Below, one piece after another: positions 55,288-64,000 of a DNA stretch of 64,000 nucleotides. A program made the translations under genes and the position numbers. This stretch comes from Thalassocella blandensis (GTDB lineage Bacteria; Pseudomonadota; Gammaproteobacteria; Pseudomonadales; Cellvibrionaceae), in contig CABFPG010000004.1 in the NCBI GenBank assembly GCA_902141825.1, positions 434,001 through 498,000 on the forward strand. Direction: 5' to 3'. Below the pieces are notes generated by a model. It worked only from the letters and a program-made list of their open reading frames with translations, had not been told where the DNA came from and searched no databases. Position 1 is the first letter of the stretch, and the number at the start of each line of letters is the position of its first letter.

Positions 55288-55857
55288 CTAACAGCTCTTT
55301 GTTAAAAGATGTGCACGCAACTTTGCCTGCGCCGCCAGGTCTCCGCTTTTTGTCATGATGATTAAAGGAAAAAATTCCGGCGCCTCATCAGCAACCGGCA
55401 TAAGCCATTCAACAAGTTCCGCCAATAAGGATCTAAGCCGACCCGATGTTTGTCTGCGCGTTTGGCGCAATGGAAGATAGATAAGCCAGGATGTGACGAT
55501 TGGGCTTGCGTGAATCTCTACCGGATAAGATGCCCCTGCATACAGAACGGAATAACGGCTGGCCGCGCGCTCATTTGTCCCTGCACGCTCAAATGAATCG
55601 CCTTCAAGTAAACCACCTTGAAGCGAACCGCCCTCAACACAAAACCCTTCTATTTTTTGTAGCATCACAATGAAGTTGGCTACAGGAATACAGCTGAGCA
55701 AGAATAATACACAGACCAGAATTTTAAATAACACGGTGGTATTGATAGACAACAAAAGGGCAAGTGCCAGGCACACCGCCGCCAGGCACAGCACACGAAA
55801 ACTACGCGGGAAAGAAAGGGCAATTTGAAATTTAGGGTTGAAGTCCTGTATTGGCAC
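55288..55857 (-). CDS. YgfX-like membrane protein
   Basis: A 189-residue protein with two adjacent membrane helices (about 19-68), then a cytoplasmic domain with YPVEIHASPIVTSWLIYLPLR. It overlaps the 3' end of sdhE by 26 bp, the same arrangement as ygfY-ygfX (cptB-cptA) in enterobacteria, so I place it in the YgfX group by context and topology. Some relatives were described as toxin CptA. The GTG start at 55857 is uncertain. Confidence 0.65.
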   Translation of the reverse strand: MPIQDFNPKFQIALSFPRSFRVLCLAAVCLALALLLSINTTVLFKILVCVLFLLSCIPVANFIVMLQKIEGFCVEGGSLQGGLLEGDSFERAGTNERAASRYSVLYAGASYPVEIHASPIVTSWLIYLPLRQTRRQTSGRLRSLLAELVEWLMPVADEAPEFFPLIIMTKSGDLAAQAKLRAHLLTKSC

Positions 55858-56077
55858 GAATGATATCCACTATGCGTTTGAGATCCGTTTCCTCTGGATC
55901 TGACTTTCGCAAAAACCAGTTGAACAAATCCTGGTCTTCGCTTTCTAAAAGTTTTACAAATAAATCCTGATCGCTGTCCGGTAATTGCGGATAGACGTTT
56001 TCCAAAAACGGCAAAAGTACTAAATCGAGCTCCAGCATTCCACGACGACTGGCCCATTTCAGTCTGTTAAGATCCAT
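55832..56077 (-). CDS. sdhE: FAD assembly factor SdhE (YgfY)
   Basis: A chaperone that promotes covalent FAD attachment to succinate dehydrogenase. The 81-residue protein has the invariant RRGMLELD motif at its N-terminus and ends with DLKRIVDIIRANTGLQP. GAGG before ATG 56077 decides the start; the longer GTG frame adds only two residues. It is divergent from ygfZ. Confidence 0.92.
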   Translation of the reverse strand: MDLNRLKWASRRGMLELDLVLLPFLENVYPQLPDSDQDLFVKLLESEDQDLFNWFLRKSDPEETDLKRIVDIIRANTGLQP

Positions 56078-56316
56078 TACCACCTCTGTGCGAATTCTGC
56101 AAAAGCCCTAGTATACACTGCAATTGAAAGCTTAAACACTTCAGCGGCTTATGCAATTGAGTTTTAGCGAGGGTGCAATTAGAACTATTTGGCTTAACAT
56201 AGCTCATTAAGCGAGAACGCGGCATATACAAAGAGAATGCAGCAAACTATTTGCTTTCACCTTGTGCCGCGTTAAGCTAGTGCCTATATCCACCGCAAAC
56301 TGCACTGAAAATCACT

Positions 56317-57300
56317 ATGTTCGACTGGACACCTTACAACAAAAGCTTTGAACACGACCTCGACACCTGGAACACTCTGGCCAGCTGCCGCCTCCCCTTG
56401 CGCCGTTATGCACTGCTTGAAATAGAAGGGCCTGACGCAGAGAAATTCCTGCAAGGCCAATGCACCTGCGATTTTACAACATTGAACGAGCAGCAGCGTT
56501 TAATCGGCGCGCATTGCGATCCTAAGGGCAGAATGCAATCCAGCTTTGTAGCCGCGCGCCTTGACGAGAATACCATCGGTTTACGCGTCCATTATTCCAT
56601 TGTCGACCATGCGCTGAATGCACTGAAAAAATACATTGTATTTTCCAAAGCGGACATCAAAATATCGGAACGCGCCATTGTAGGTTTGCACGGCCCCCGC
56701 ACTCAAAAGCTAGCAGAAAAGTTCGTCGGTCAGGCATTGCAACAACAGAAATTTGCCAGCAGTGATGGCCGTACCGTGATCGCCCACAGCTCAGAATGCT
56801 TTGAACTTTGGCTCGCTCCAGATCAGGTGCCAGAATTTTTTACCGCCACCGATGCTGTAGATTTGAACCTGCAAAGTGATGAGCCATGGAAGCAACAAAG
56901 TATTGCTCGCGGGGAGGCGGAATTAACCGCAGAACTTATCGGTCAATTACTACCGCAGGAAATAAATTTACAATGCATTGATGGAATTTCCTTCAAAAAA
57001 GGCTGTTATACCGGGCAGGAAATCGTGGCTCGCCTGCATTATAAAGGCAAGCTCAAAAAACACATGGTGTACGGTAAAGCCTCTACAAGCGTTTACCCCT
57101 ATTCCGGTGCTGCCATTTCGGCAGCGGACCAAACCATTAAAGCCAAAGGCAGTATAATAAATGCGGTGCAACTGGAAACTGGCGCTGTTGAATTTTTGGC
57201 CATATGCGATGACGCCCTGCTGGAAACAAATGACCTGCTTTTCGATGAAAATTCTCCCGCAAAAACTCAGTGGCTCCCCCTCCCATATGCTATAAGTTAA
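56317..57300 (+). CDS. ygfZ: Folate-binding iron-sulfur protein YgfZ
   Basis: A GcvT-fold, tetrahydrofolate-dependent factor for Fe-S protein synthesis and repair. The 327-residue protein has the conserved KGCYTGQEIVAR motif with the functional Cys. ygfZ sits beside sdhE as in many gammaproteobacteria, linking two factors needed for succinate dehydrogenase cofactors. Confidence 0.92.
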   Translation: MFDWTPYNKSFEHDLDTWNTLASCRLPLRRYALLEIEGPDAEKFLQGQCTCDFTTLNEQQRLIGAHCDPKGRMQSSFVAARLDENTIGLRVHYSIVDHALNALKKYIVFSKADIKISERAIVGLHGPRTQKLAEKFVGQALQQQKFASSDGRTVIAHSSECFELWLAPDQVPEFFTATDAVDLNLQSDEPWKQQSIARGEAELTAELIGQLLPQEINLQCIDGISFKKGCYTGQEIVARLHYKGKLKKHMVYGKASTSVYPYSGAAISAADQTIKAKGSIINAVQLETGAVEFLAICDDALLETNDLLFDENSPAKTQWLPLPYAIS

Positions 57301-57359
57301 GAGTGAACTATTTAACCTCTTGGCCCAGCCGGAAACATTAATTGGGAGCCCACATTGCA

Positions 57360-58193
57360 ATGAACGAACTTGCGCAGAAAGTTACAGACCGCATTATTTT
57401 AGCGATCGATCGCGACGAGCTTGTCCTTCCTACCATGCCAGAAATGGCTCTCAAAGTGCGCGAAGTTGCGGAAGATCCAGAAGCAAGTATAGGCAAGCTG
57501 GGTGAGGTCATTTCCAATGACGCCGGTCTTACCGCGCGGATTATCAAAGTCGCCAACAGCCCCCTGTTTCGGGCTCCACGTGAAATTGAAGATTTGAATA
57601 TGGCGCTTGGGCGGCTCGGCATGCAAACCACTGCCAACCTGGCAACGGGTTTAGCAATGGAGCAAATGTTCCAGGCGACATCAGATTTAATCGATAAACG
57701 TATGCGTGCTGTGTGGGCTAAATCCAGCGAAGTGGCTGGAATCTGTCATGTGCTTTGCAAACATTTCACCAAATTACGCCCGGATCAAGCCACCCTGGCG
57801 GGCCTGATTCATCAGATTGGCGTACTTCCTGTACTGTCCTTCGCTGAGGATCACCCTTCTTTGATGAAGGATTCAATCACACTGGATGCGGTTGTTGAGC
57901 ACTCCCAACCGATTATCGGTGGTAAAATTCTGGAGGCCTGGGAGTTTCCAACGGAATTACGAAAGATTCCAGCAGACTGTATGGACTTTGGTCGAGAAGT
58001 GGAAAAAGCCGATTACGCCGATTTAGTCACTGTGGCTATGCTGCAAAGTTATTCTGGCCAGCCGCGCTTTTCCGATATTGATCCGGAAACGGTTAAAGCT
58101 TTTCATCGACTGGGACTGGACCCCAATGTCGACACCGCAGAAGCCGAAGATTTGAGTGATGAAATGGAAGCGGCAATGGCCATGCTGAAATAG
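57360..58193 (+). CDS. HDOD-domain protein
   Basis: A single HDOD domain (277 residues): LPTMPEMALKVREVAEDPEASIGKLGEVISNDAGLTARIIKVANSP pattern in the first 80 residues, then the all-helical remainder. It lacks a complete HD metal motif and has no receiver or EAL domain. Such proteins are signalling adaptors in chemotaxis, motility or c-di-GMP networks. ATG 57360 is chosen over the TTG at 57342. A GGGAG lies 12 bases upstream. Confidence 0.85.
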   Translation: MNELAQKVTDRIILAIDRDELVLPTMPEMALKVREVAEDPEASIGKLGEVISNDAGLTARIIKVANSPLFRAPREIEDLNMALGRLGMQTTANLATGLAMEQMFQATSDLIDKRMRAVWAKSSEVAGICHVLCKHFTKLRPDQATLAGLIHQIGVLPVLSFAEDHPSLMKDSITLDAVVEHSQPIIGGKILEAWEFPTELRKIPADCMDFGREVEKADYADLVTVAMLQSYSGQPRFSDIDPETVKAFHRLGLDPNVDTAEAEDLSDEMEAAMAMLK

Positions 58194-58246
58194 GCATAAA
58201 GCCCGCAGCAGCCATTGCGTTAAATCAGAAGAAACCAGAGCCCACC

Positions 58247-58936
58247 CTACAACGGCGGAAGAGACCAGTCGATAACATCTTTTCCGCTTTTCTGCAGATA
58301 CTCATTTGTTTTGATGAAATGTCCATTACCGAGAAAGCCACGATGTGCGGATAGCGGTGACGGATGTGCAGATTTTAGTACGTAATGTTTTTTAGGATCG
58401 ATCACACTCCCTTTTTTCTGAGCGTAACTTCCCCACAATAAAAATACCAAGCCTTCGGTTCTGTCGGCCAGTTGCTTAATAACTGCATCCGTAAAAGTTT
58501 CCCAACCTTTTCCCTGGTGTGAACCGGCCTTCCCGTCTTCTACAGTCAGAGTGGCATTCAGCAGTAACACGCCCTGTTCAGCCCAAGATTGTAAGCATCC
58601 GTGGTTGGGCATGGGTAAATTTAATTCGCTGTTAATTTCTTTAAAAATATTAAGCAGGGATGGCGGGAACCGCACTCCAGGCATCACGGAAAAACATAAG
58701 CCGTGTGCCTGCCCGGGACCGTGATAAGGATCTTGCCCCAGTATTACGACTTTTACCTTATTAAGCGGTGTCGTATTCAGTGCATTGAAAATATCATCTC
58801 CGGCAGGATAGATTTTTTTACCCTGCCGTTTTTCCTCGCGCAAAAACTGTTTAAGGTTTTGCATGTAAGGCTGATCAAATTCATCACCGATCACCTCCAT
58901 CCAGCTGGCGTCGAGCTTGACTGCTTTGCGATCCAT
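58247..58936 (-). CDS. ung: Uracil-DNA glycosylase
   Basis: Removes uracil from DNA. Family 1 enzyme of 229 residues with [18 protein letters not shown] (catalytic Asp) and [13 protein letters not shown] (catalytic His). It follows lysS by 15 bp, so it is probably the last gene of a recJ-prfB-lysS-ung transcription unit. Confidence 0.96.
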   Translation of the reverse strand: MDRKAVKLDASWMEVIGDEFDQPYMQNLKQFLREEKRQGKKIYPAGDDIFNALNTTPLNKVKVVILGQDPYHGPGQAHGLCFSVMPGVRFPPSLLNIFKEINSELNLPMPNHGCLQSWAEQGVLLLNATLTVEDGKAGSHQGKGWETFTDAVIKQLADRTEGLVFLLWGSYAQKKGSVIDPKKHYVLKSAHPSPLSAHRGFLGNGHFIKTNEYLQKSGKDVIDWSLPPL

Positions 58937-58951
58937 AAAACAATAACTCTC

Positions 58952-60454
58952 TTACTCTGGACGCATATGCGGGAACAGTAAAACATCTCGAATAGATGGA
59001 GAATCAGATAACAGCATGACCAGTCGATCAATTCCAATACCTTCGCCGGCCGTCGGCGGAAGCCCGTACTCCAATGCACGCACGTAATCGGCATCGTAAT
59101 GCATCGCTTCATCATCCCCGGCATCTTTTTCGGCGACTTGCTCTTTGAAACGCTCAGCTTGGTCTTCGGCATCATTCAACTCGGAAAAGCCATTAGCCAA
59201 CTCGCGACCGCCTACAAAAAATTCGAAACGGTCTGTCACAAATGGGTTGTCATCATTGCGTCGCGCCAACGGTGATACTTCCGTCGGGTATTCTGTAATA
59301 AAAGTTGGCTGGTCCAAACGGTGCTCAACGGTTTTCTCAAAAATTTCGATTTGCACTTTCCCCAGCCCCCAGGAATCCTTCAATGGAATCCCCAGTCCCT
59401 GCGCGATGGCTCGGGCACCTTCTTCGGAAGACAATTGCTCTGCTGTAATATCGCTGTTGAAATGCAAAATAGAATTGAACACACTTAAGCGCTGGAACGG
59501 TTCAGCAAAATCATAGGTTGTCGTTTTGGTGATTTCGCCTTCCGCATTTTTAACCGTCGACACCACTTCAGTGGTGCCCAGAACTTTCTGTGCAAGCTGA
59601 CGCAGCATATCTTCGGTAAGATCCATGAGGTCATTGTAATCGGCGTAGGCCTGGTAAAATTCCAACATGGTGAACTCAGGATTGTGGCGAGTCGACAAAC
59701 CTTCATTACGGAAGTTACGATTAATTTCATATACTCGCTCAAAGCCACCCACTACCAAACGCTTTAAATACAGCTCTGGCGCAATTCGCAAGTACATGTC
59801 TATATCCAGCGCGTTGTGATGCGTTTTGAATGGACGTGCTGTTGCGCCGCCCGGAATCACTTGCAACATCGGTGTTTCCACTTCCATGAATCGGTTCTGA
59901 TTCAGGTAGCTGCGGATAAACGCAATAACATCGGAGCGCAATTGGAAGGTTTTTCGCACTTCCGGGTTTGCAATTAAATCGACATAACGCTGGCGATAGC
60001 GAATTTCCTGATCGGCCAGTCCCTTGTGCTTATCGGGTAAAGGACGCAAGGCTTTGGTCAGCAATTGAAATTCATCCAGGTTTACATATAGATCACCTTT
60101 ACCGGACTTGTGCAGCACGCCTTTAATTCCGACGATATCCCCTAGGTCCACACTTTTGGCAAACGGTCTTGCGTCTTTGGTGACGTACAACTGAATTTGG
60201 CCGGAACCATCTTGCAGCACCATAAATGCTCCACGATTACGGATAACACGACCAGCCACACTGACGACGTTACCAGCCTCTTCCAATTGCTCTTTGGTCA
60301 ATTCACCGTATTGAGTTTGCAACGCTGCCGCCTGATGCTCCGGTTTGAACTTATTCGGAAAGGCATTACCTTGCTCACGCAACTCTTTAAGTTTTGCGCG
60401 ACGCTCTGCAATTAATTTGTTTTCATCTTGCAGTTGGTTACTGTCTTCACTCAT
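58952..60454 (-). CDS. lysS: Lysyl-tRNA synthetase, class II
   Basis: Charges tRNA-Lys. The 500-residue enzyme has an N-terminal OB-fold anticodon-binding domain and the class II motifs (motif 2 around [20 protein letters not shown], motif 3 [10 protein letters not shown]). AAGG is about 10 bases before the ATG. It is 83 bp downstream of prfB, as in E. coli. Confidence 0.97.
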   Translation of the reverse strand: MSEDSNQLQDENKLIAERRAKLKELREQGNAFPNKFKPEHQAAALQTQYGELTKEQLEEAGNVVSVAGRVIRNRGAFMVLQDGSGQIQLYVTKDARPFAKSVDLGDIVGIKGVLHKSGKGDLYVNLDEFQLLTKALRPLPDKHKGLADQEIRYRQRYVDLIANPEVRKTFQLRSDVIAFIRSYLNQNRFMEVETPMLQVIPGGATARPFKTHHNALDIDMYLRIAPELYLKRLVVGGFERVYEINRNFRNEGLSTRHNPEFTMLEFYQAYADYNDLMDLTEDMLRQLAQKVLGTTEVVSTVKNAEGEITKTTTYDFAEPFQRLSVFNSILHFNSDITAEQLSSEEGARAIAQGLGIPLKDSWGLGKVQIEIFEKTVEHRLDQPTFITEYPTEVSPLARRNDDNPFVTDRFEFFVGGRELANGFSELNDAEDQAERFKEQVAEKDAGDDEAMHYDADYVRALEYGLPPTAGEGIGIDRLVMLLSDSPSIRDVLLFPHMRPE

Positions 60455-60537
60455 CGGTCTTTTACCTTGTTTGATCGTGTAATGTTAATGGTGCTTTTTC
60501 TATTGCTATGGTGTGTGGCGGATTTGCCGGCGATGTT

Positions 60538-61633
60538 TTACAGGCCGGCTTTTAGGCTCGCCACAATAAACTCATCGAGCTTGCCATCCAATACCGCCTG
60601 GCAGTTACTGGTCTGCACATTGGTGCGTAAATCTTTAATGCGCTGATCGTCCAATACATAAGAACGAATCTGGCTGCCCCAGCCAATATCCGATTTATTG
60701 TCTTCCAGAGCCTGTTTTTCAGCATTACGCTTAAGCATTTCCTGCTCGTACATCTTTGCCCGTAACATTTTCCAGGCCTGATCTCGGTTGGCATGCTGTG
60801 AACGCTGACTCTGACACTCAACCACAATACCGGTTGGTTCGTGCGTTAATCGCACCGCAGAATCAGTTTTGTTAACGTGCTGACCACCCGCACCAGAGGC
60901 GCGATATGTGTCGGTGCGCACGTCGGCAGGATTAATGTCGATTTCAATATCATCATCAATTTCAGGCGAGACAAACACAGAGCAGAATGACGTGTGGCGA
61001 CGATTACCAGAATCGAACGGCGATTTCCGTACCAAACGATGCACCCCGGTTTCTGTACGCAGCCAGCCAAAGGCGTACTCGCCTTCAAAACGGATGGTCG
61101 CACTCTTAATTCCAGCCACTTCGCCCGCGGAAGCTTCTTCCAGCGTGGTTTTAAAGCCTTTGGCTTCGCCCCAGCGCAAATACATGCGCAGTACCATTTC
61201 AGCCCAGTCCTGAGCCTCAGTGCCGCCAGATCCCGACTGGATATCCAGGAAGGCATTGTTGGGGTCCATTTCGCCAGAAAACATGCGACGAAACTCTAAT
61301 TTCGCCAAATGCTTGTCCAGACCTTTAATTTCTTCTGCCACTTCGGCCAGACTTTCTTCGTCTTTTTCTTCGACCGACATGTCAATTAATTCACGGCAGT
61401 CGACTACACCTTTATCAAGATCGTCAATCGTGTGCACAACCGCTTCTAAAGAAGAACGCTCACGCCCCAGCGCTTGCGCTCTTTCCGGCTCATTCCATAC
61501 ATTGGGCTCGGCCAGCTCGAGCTCTACCTCTGCTAAACGCTCTTTTTTATTAGCGTATTCAAAGATACCCCCTAAGCACATCGGTGCGCTCTTTTAGCTC
61601 GGCGAGTTTGTTTAACAGCGGATTAATTTCCAT
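60538..61633 (-). CDS. prfB: Peptide chain release factor 2 (programmed +1 frameshift)
   Basis: RF2 recognises UGA and UAA. The gene is read from ATG at 61633 for 24 codons to CTT, then an in-frame TGA (61561-61559); a +1 shift continues into the main frame for 340 more residues, total 364. The main frame has the SPF specificity motif ([11 protein letters not shown]) and GGQ ([10 protein letters not shown]). It lies between recJ and lysS, the E. coli order. Confidence 0.95.
61559..61576 (-). promoter_or_regulatory. prfB programmed frameshift site
   Basis: On the minus strand the sequence CTT-AGG-GGG-TAT-CTT-TGA carries the internal Shine-Dalgarno-like AGGGGG, the slippery CTT and the UGA stop. 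It gives autoregulation: low RF2 favours the shift. The base after UGA is A, giving Glu as the next residue. Confidence 0.93.
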
Positions 61634-62124
61634 GGTTTGCCTTTTTACGGTCTGAGTTTTGATGTTCTTTGGTTATTGGGCTGCTCGATAGCTCATGTGA
61701 TGAACGCTCGGGCAATCCGAATATGAGATTACTTTTTGGCGGCTTGGTGGCGAGTACTGGTGAAACATCACAGCCAGATGACGCAGCGCCCCCAAAATAA
61801 GCCGCGGATTGTACCTTAGGCAGACCTAGTGACTCAATCGAAGTTATGTCGCTTTGCACACAAAGCAGTCTGAAGAGCAAAAAGCAGACCGCCCTCTGCT
61901 CTTTCCTGGTCCTGGCTAATTTTTCGGCTCACCTTGTGACACACGTCGAGACCGATCACGTAAAAGGCGCGCCTTTTTACCTTTTGTGGCGTATATCGAG
62001 CGCCGAAGGCAAAGTTTGTGATCAATTTACCCTTATATAACAATGAGTTACATCATTTAATTGACAAATCACATTACAAACCTAAAATAAATTATTGATA
62101 TGAGCTGCTTTGGGGAACTGAATT
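61634..62124. other. Gap upstream of prfB
   Basis: About 490 bp without a supported gene. Two small hairpins are visible: AGAGCA...TGCTCT at about 61873-61902, and GTAAAAGG-CGCG-CCTTTTTAC at 61960-61980, which is terminator-like and could serve either strand. Frames at 61623-61880 and 61834-62043 look spurious. A prfB promoter is expected here. Confidence 0.45.
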
Positions 62125-62355
62125 GTGGAATTCATAGAAGCGAAAAATCCTGAATGGTGTGATATGTGGGAAGAACTTTCCCATTACAAAATAAACAAAG
62201 GCGACCCCATTTGCCTGTTTATGGGCGCATGCTGGGAATATATGGGATCTACCCTGGATCACCACCATTTCCGCCATCTACTCCACCCTGCCAGCGGCAA
62301 AGCGGAATTTGTGTATGTGGAAAGGCGTCAGCGAGCCACACTGAATTGGGCGTAA
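62125..62355 (+). CDS. Small conserved-looking hypothetical protein
   Basis: A 76-residue soluble protein from GTG 62125, with TGGGGAA about 8 bases upstream. It is rich in Trp, His and acidic residues (NPEWCDMW, ACWEYMGS, DHHHFRHLLHPAS, a metal-site-like His cluster) and ends RRQRATLNWA. Composition looks like a real protein. I do not recognise a named family. It lies on the opposite strand between recJ and prfB, where E. coli has no gene. Confidence 0.6.
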   Translation: MEFIEAKNPEWCDMWEELSHYKINKGDPICLFMGACWEYMGSTLDHHHFRHLLHPASGKAEFVYVERRQRATLNWA

Positions 62356-62438
62356 ACTGACAATAACGGCTCAAGATCAGGTATTTATTTAAGCATGCTC
62401 TCGACGGTGCCAAAAGCGGTTGTATTCACTAACCTATC

Positions 62439-64000
62439 TCAGTCCATGATTTTTTCAATGTAGTCCACTAACAGTTGCGCTGACTGTTCTCCCCTGAACT
62501 CATTCACATCCAATTTATACGCTAATTTCACTTTCTTAATACTGGTGTCTGGCCAGCTGGCGACATCAACATTAAACGCAATCGCGTCAAAACTTTCTCG
62601 GCCATTGAGCTGCACTCGCATTTTTAAATGCTTCTCACCGACAATACGCTGCTGCACCAATTCAAACTCACCATCGAATGTTGGCTCAGGAAAATGCTGC
62701 CCCCAAGGTCCGGCTTCACGCAATTGCTGCGCGATATTGAGATTTATGAAATGACTGGGCAGTTCGCCATCGCTTAACACCACCGGCTCCAGATTTTCCG
62801 GTAACAGATGCTTAGCAACACAAGCATCAAATGCATCACTAAATTGCGACAGTTTATTTTTATCAATGGAAAGCCCTGCCGCCATAGCATGGCCGCCAAA
62901 CTTTGTGATTAGCCCGGGGTTTTGCGTCGCCACCTCGTCCAGTACATCCCGCAGGTGAACGCCATTGATGGAACGACCGGAACCTTTTAGTTCGCGCTCA
63001 TCACTTTCGGCAAAAATAATGGTCGGCCGATGCATGGCATCTTTAATTCGTGAAGCAAGAATGCCGATTACACCTTGATGCCAATCGTCCTTATATAAAC
63101 AAAGCCCCGCCCTGTCGCCGATTTCTGTCTCTTGCATGAATTTCTGCAAAATTTGCTTTGCTTCAAATTGCATGGATGTTTCGATGGCTCGGCGTTCTTT
63201 GTTCAGGCTGTCCAGCTCACTCGCGAGGCTCAAAGCTTCTGCATAGTTCTCACTTAACAGGCAGCGAATACCGAGTGACATATCATCCAGGCGCCCCGCC
63301 GCGTTTAACCGTGGCCCCACCGCGAAACCCAAGTCAGAAGCGGATATGTTTTTCGGGTCTCGGCCTGCAACCTGCAATATCGCGCGTATTCCCGGGATGG
63401 CTTGCCCCATACGCATTTTTTTTAACCCTGCAGCAACGAGGACTCGATTGTTGTGATCCAGCGGCACCACATCTGCCACAGTTCCCAAAGCCACCAGATC
63501 CAAAAAGTTACCCATGCTGGGCTCTGGAATGTTTTGCAAACGAAACCAATCATTTTCACGCAGCACACTACGCAGTGCAGACAAGACATAGAAAATAACC
63601 CCTACGCCCGCCAAATTTTTACTGGGAAACGTGCACCCTGGTTGATTCGGATTGACGATGGCCGCCGCTGGAGGCAGCTCATTACCCGGGAGGTGATGAT
63701 CTGTCACCACCACTTCTATGTTGTTGGCATTGGCCGCTTTAACGCCTTCAATACTGGAAATTCCATTGTCTACAGTCACCAGTACTTCAGGAGAATATTG
63801 TTTGGCGACTTCGACAATTTCCGGTGTTAAGCCATACCCATATTCAAAGCGGTTGGGTACCAGAAAATCCACAGACTTACACCCAAAGGCCCGCAAGCAG
63901 GCTACCGCTAAGGTTGAACTTGTCGCACCATCAGCATCAAAATCCCCTACGATCAGAATCTTTTTTTGCTCCAGCAGCGCCTGCTCAAGAATCTCAACTG
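62439..64000 (-). CDS. recJ: Single-stranded-DNA-specific exonuclease RecJ (5' end outside window)
   Basis: 5'-3' single-strand exonuclease for recombination and mismatch repair. The C-terminal 520 residues are present and the frame stays open to the window edge. Motifs seen: IVGDFDADGATSS (DHH motif I, read from 63897-64000), VTVDNGISS, VTDHHLPG (DHH), AGRLDDM, and the DHHA1 region KFGGHAMAAGLS. The start codon lies beyond 64000. Confidence 0.95.
   Translation of the reverse strand, partial: VEILEQALLEQKKILIVGDFDADGATSSTLAVACLRAFGCKSVDFLVPNRFEYGYGLTPEIVEVAKQYSPEVLVTVDNGISSIEGVKAANANNIEVVVTDHHLPGNELPPAAAIVNPNQPGCTFPSKNLAGVGVIFYVLSALRSVLRENDWFRLQNIPEPSMGNFLDLVALGTVADVVPLDHNNRVLVAAGLKKMRMGQAIPGIRAILQVAGRDPKNISASDLGFAVGPRLNAAGRLDDMSLGIRCLLSENYAEALSLASELDSLNKERRAIETSMQFEAKQILQKFMQETEIGDRAGLCLYKDDWHQGVIGILASRIKDAMHRPTIIFAESDERELKGSGRSINGVHLRDVLDEVATQNPGLITKFGGHAMAAGLSIDKNKLSQFSDAFDACVAKHLLPENLEPVVLSDGELPSHFINLNIAQQLREAGPWGQHFPEPTFDGEFELVQQRIVGEKHLKMRVQLNGRESFDAIAFNVDVASWPDTSIKKVKLAYKLDVNEFRGEQSAQLLVDYIEKIMD

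Noticed and set aside
60538-61581. prfB as a simple gene starting in the main frame
   Set aside because: The true start is at 61633 with the classic AGGGGG-CTT-TGA shift; the in-frame start at 61581 would lose 24 residues.
61623-61880. Frame upstream of prfB
   Set aside because: Low-complexity, overlaps the prfB start on the same strand in another frame, and the RF2 frameshift accounts for the real coding start.

Overview
This window looks like chromosomal DNA of a marine-type gammaproteobacterium near the Cellvibrionales/Pseudomonadales (Saccharophagus, Teredinibacter or Cellvibrio kind). That placement is an inference from gene order and protein character: a fused TyrA-AroA protein next to pheA and gyrA, the mtaD-ubiG-mupP-yciK block beside gyrA, an O-antigen locus directly downstream of rpsA-ihfB as in Pseudomonas, recJ-prfB-lysS synteny, and a secreted chitinase. 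I found no rRNA, tRNA, CRISPR array, transposase or prophage gene.

Region by region. (1) 0.2-5.4 kb: DhnA-type class I aldolase, a phosphofructokinase with mixed ATP/PPi specificity residues, a CPA2 cation/proton antiporter with an RCK domain, and a stand-alone ABC ATPase. (2) 5.5-7.2 kb: a membrane-anchored di-haem cytochrome c related to rubber oxygenase RoxA. (3) 7.2-9.1 kb: a 2-kb stretch without protein genes. It holds two strongly GGA-rich, strand-asymmetric blocks. The second ends in a Rho-independent terminator, and each block is preceded by a copy of the same 21-bp palindromic site, which resembles the GacA/UvrY box. I read these as two CsrB/RsmZ-like RNAs that sequester CsrA. (4) 9.1-17.2 kb: galE, a secreted GH19 chitinase divergent from a signal-peptide-bearing minimal ATP-dependent DNA ligase (LigE type), a beta-CASP metallo-beta-lactamase nuclease with a structured leader, and a transmembrane Ser/Thr kinase with periplasmic cysteine-paired repeats followed by a secreted protein of unknown function.

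(5) 17.3-33.7 kb, all on the minus strand: a Wzx/Wzy-type O-antigen or capsule locus. In transcription order it runs manC, wecA, wzz, glf, galactofuranosyltransferase-like GT2, wzy, GT2, wzx, acyltransferase-3, KpsS/KpsC-like protein, hexapeptide acetyltransferase, GT2, rmlA, rmlC, rmlD, rmlB. Precursors for rhamnose (RmlABCD), galactofuranose (Glf) and GDP-mannose (ManC) are made here. Sugars are presumably assembled on the WecA-primed lipid, flipped, polymerised and length-controlled by the neighbours. Its centre (about 20.8-31 kb) is visibly AT-richer than the flanks.

(6) 33.9-51 kb, minus strand: housekeeping genes ihfB, rpsA, cysC, lapB, lapA, cmk, pyrF, comEA, an outer-membrane beta-barrel, cysN, cysD, tyrA-aroA, pheA and gyrA. 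The usual cmk-rpsA-ihfB order is broken: rpsA-ihfB is separated from cmk by lapA-lapB-cysC, and cysC is detached from cysDN. (7) 51.4-64 kb: mtaD, ubiG, mupP, yciK, a ygfX-like gene overlapping sdhE, ygfZ, an HDOD protein, ung, lysS, prfB with its programmed +1 frameshift, a small hypothetical gene, and recJ running off the right edge.

Short imperfect tandem repeats (7-17 bp units, with different sequences) occur in at least seven intergenic gaps.
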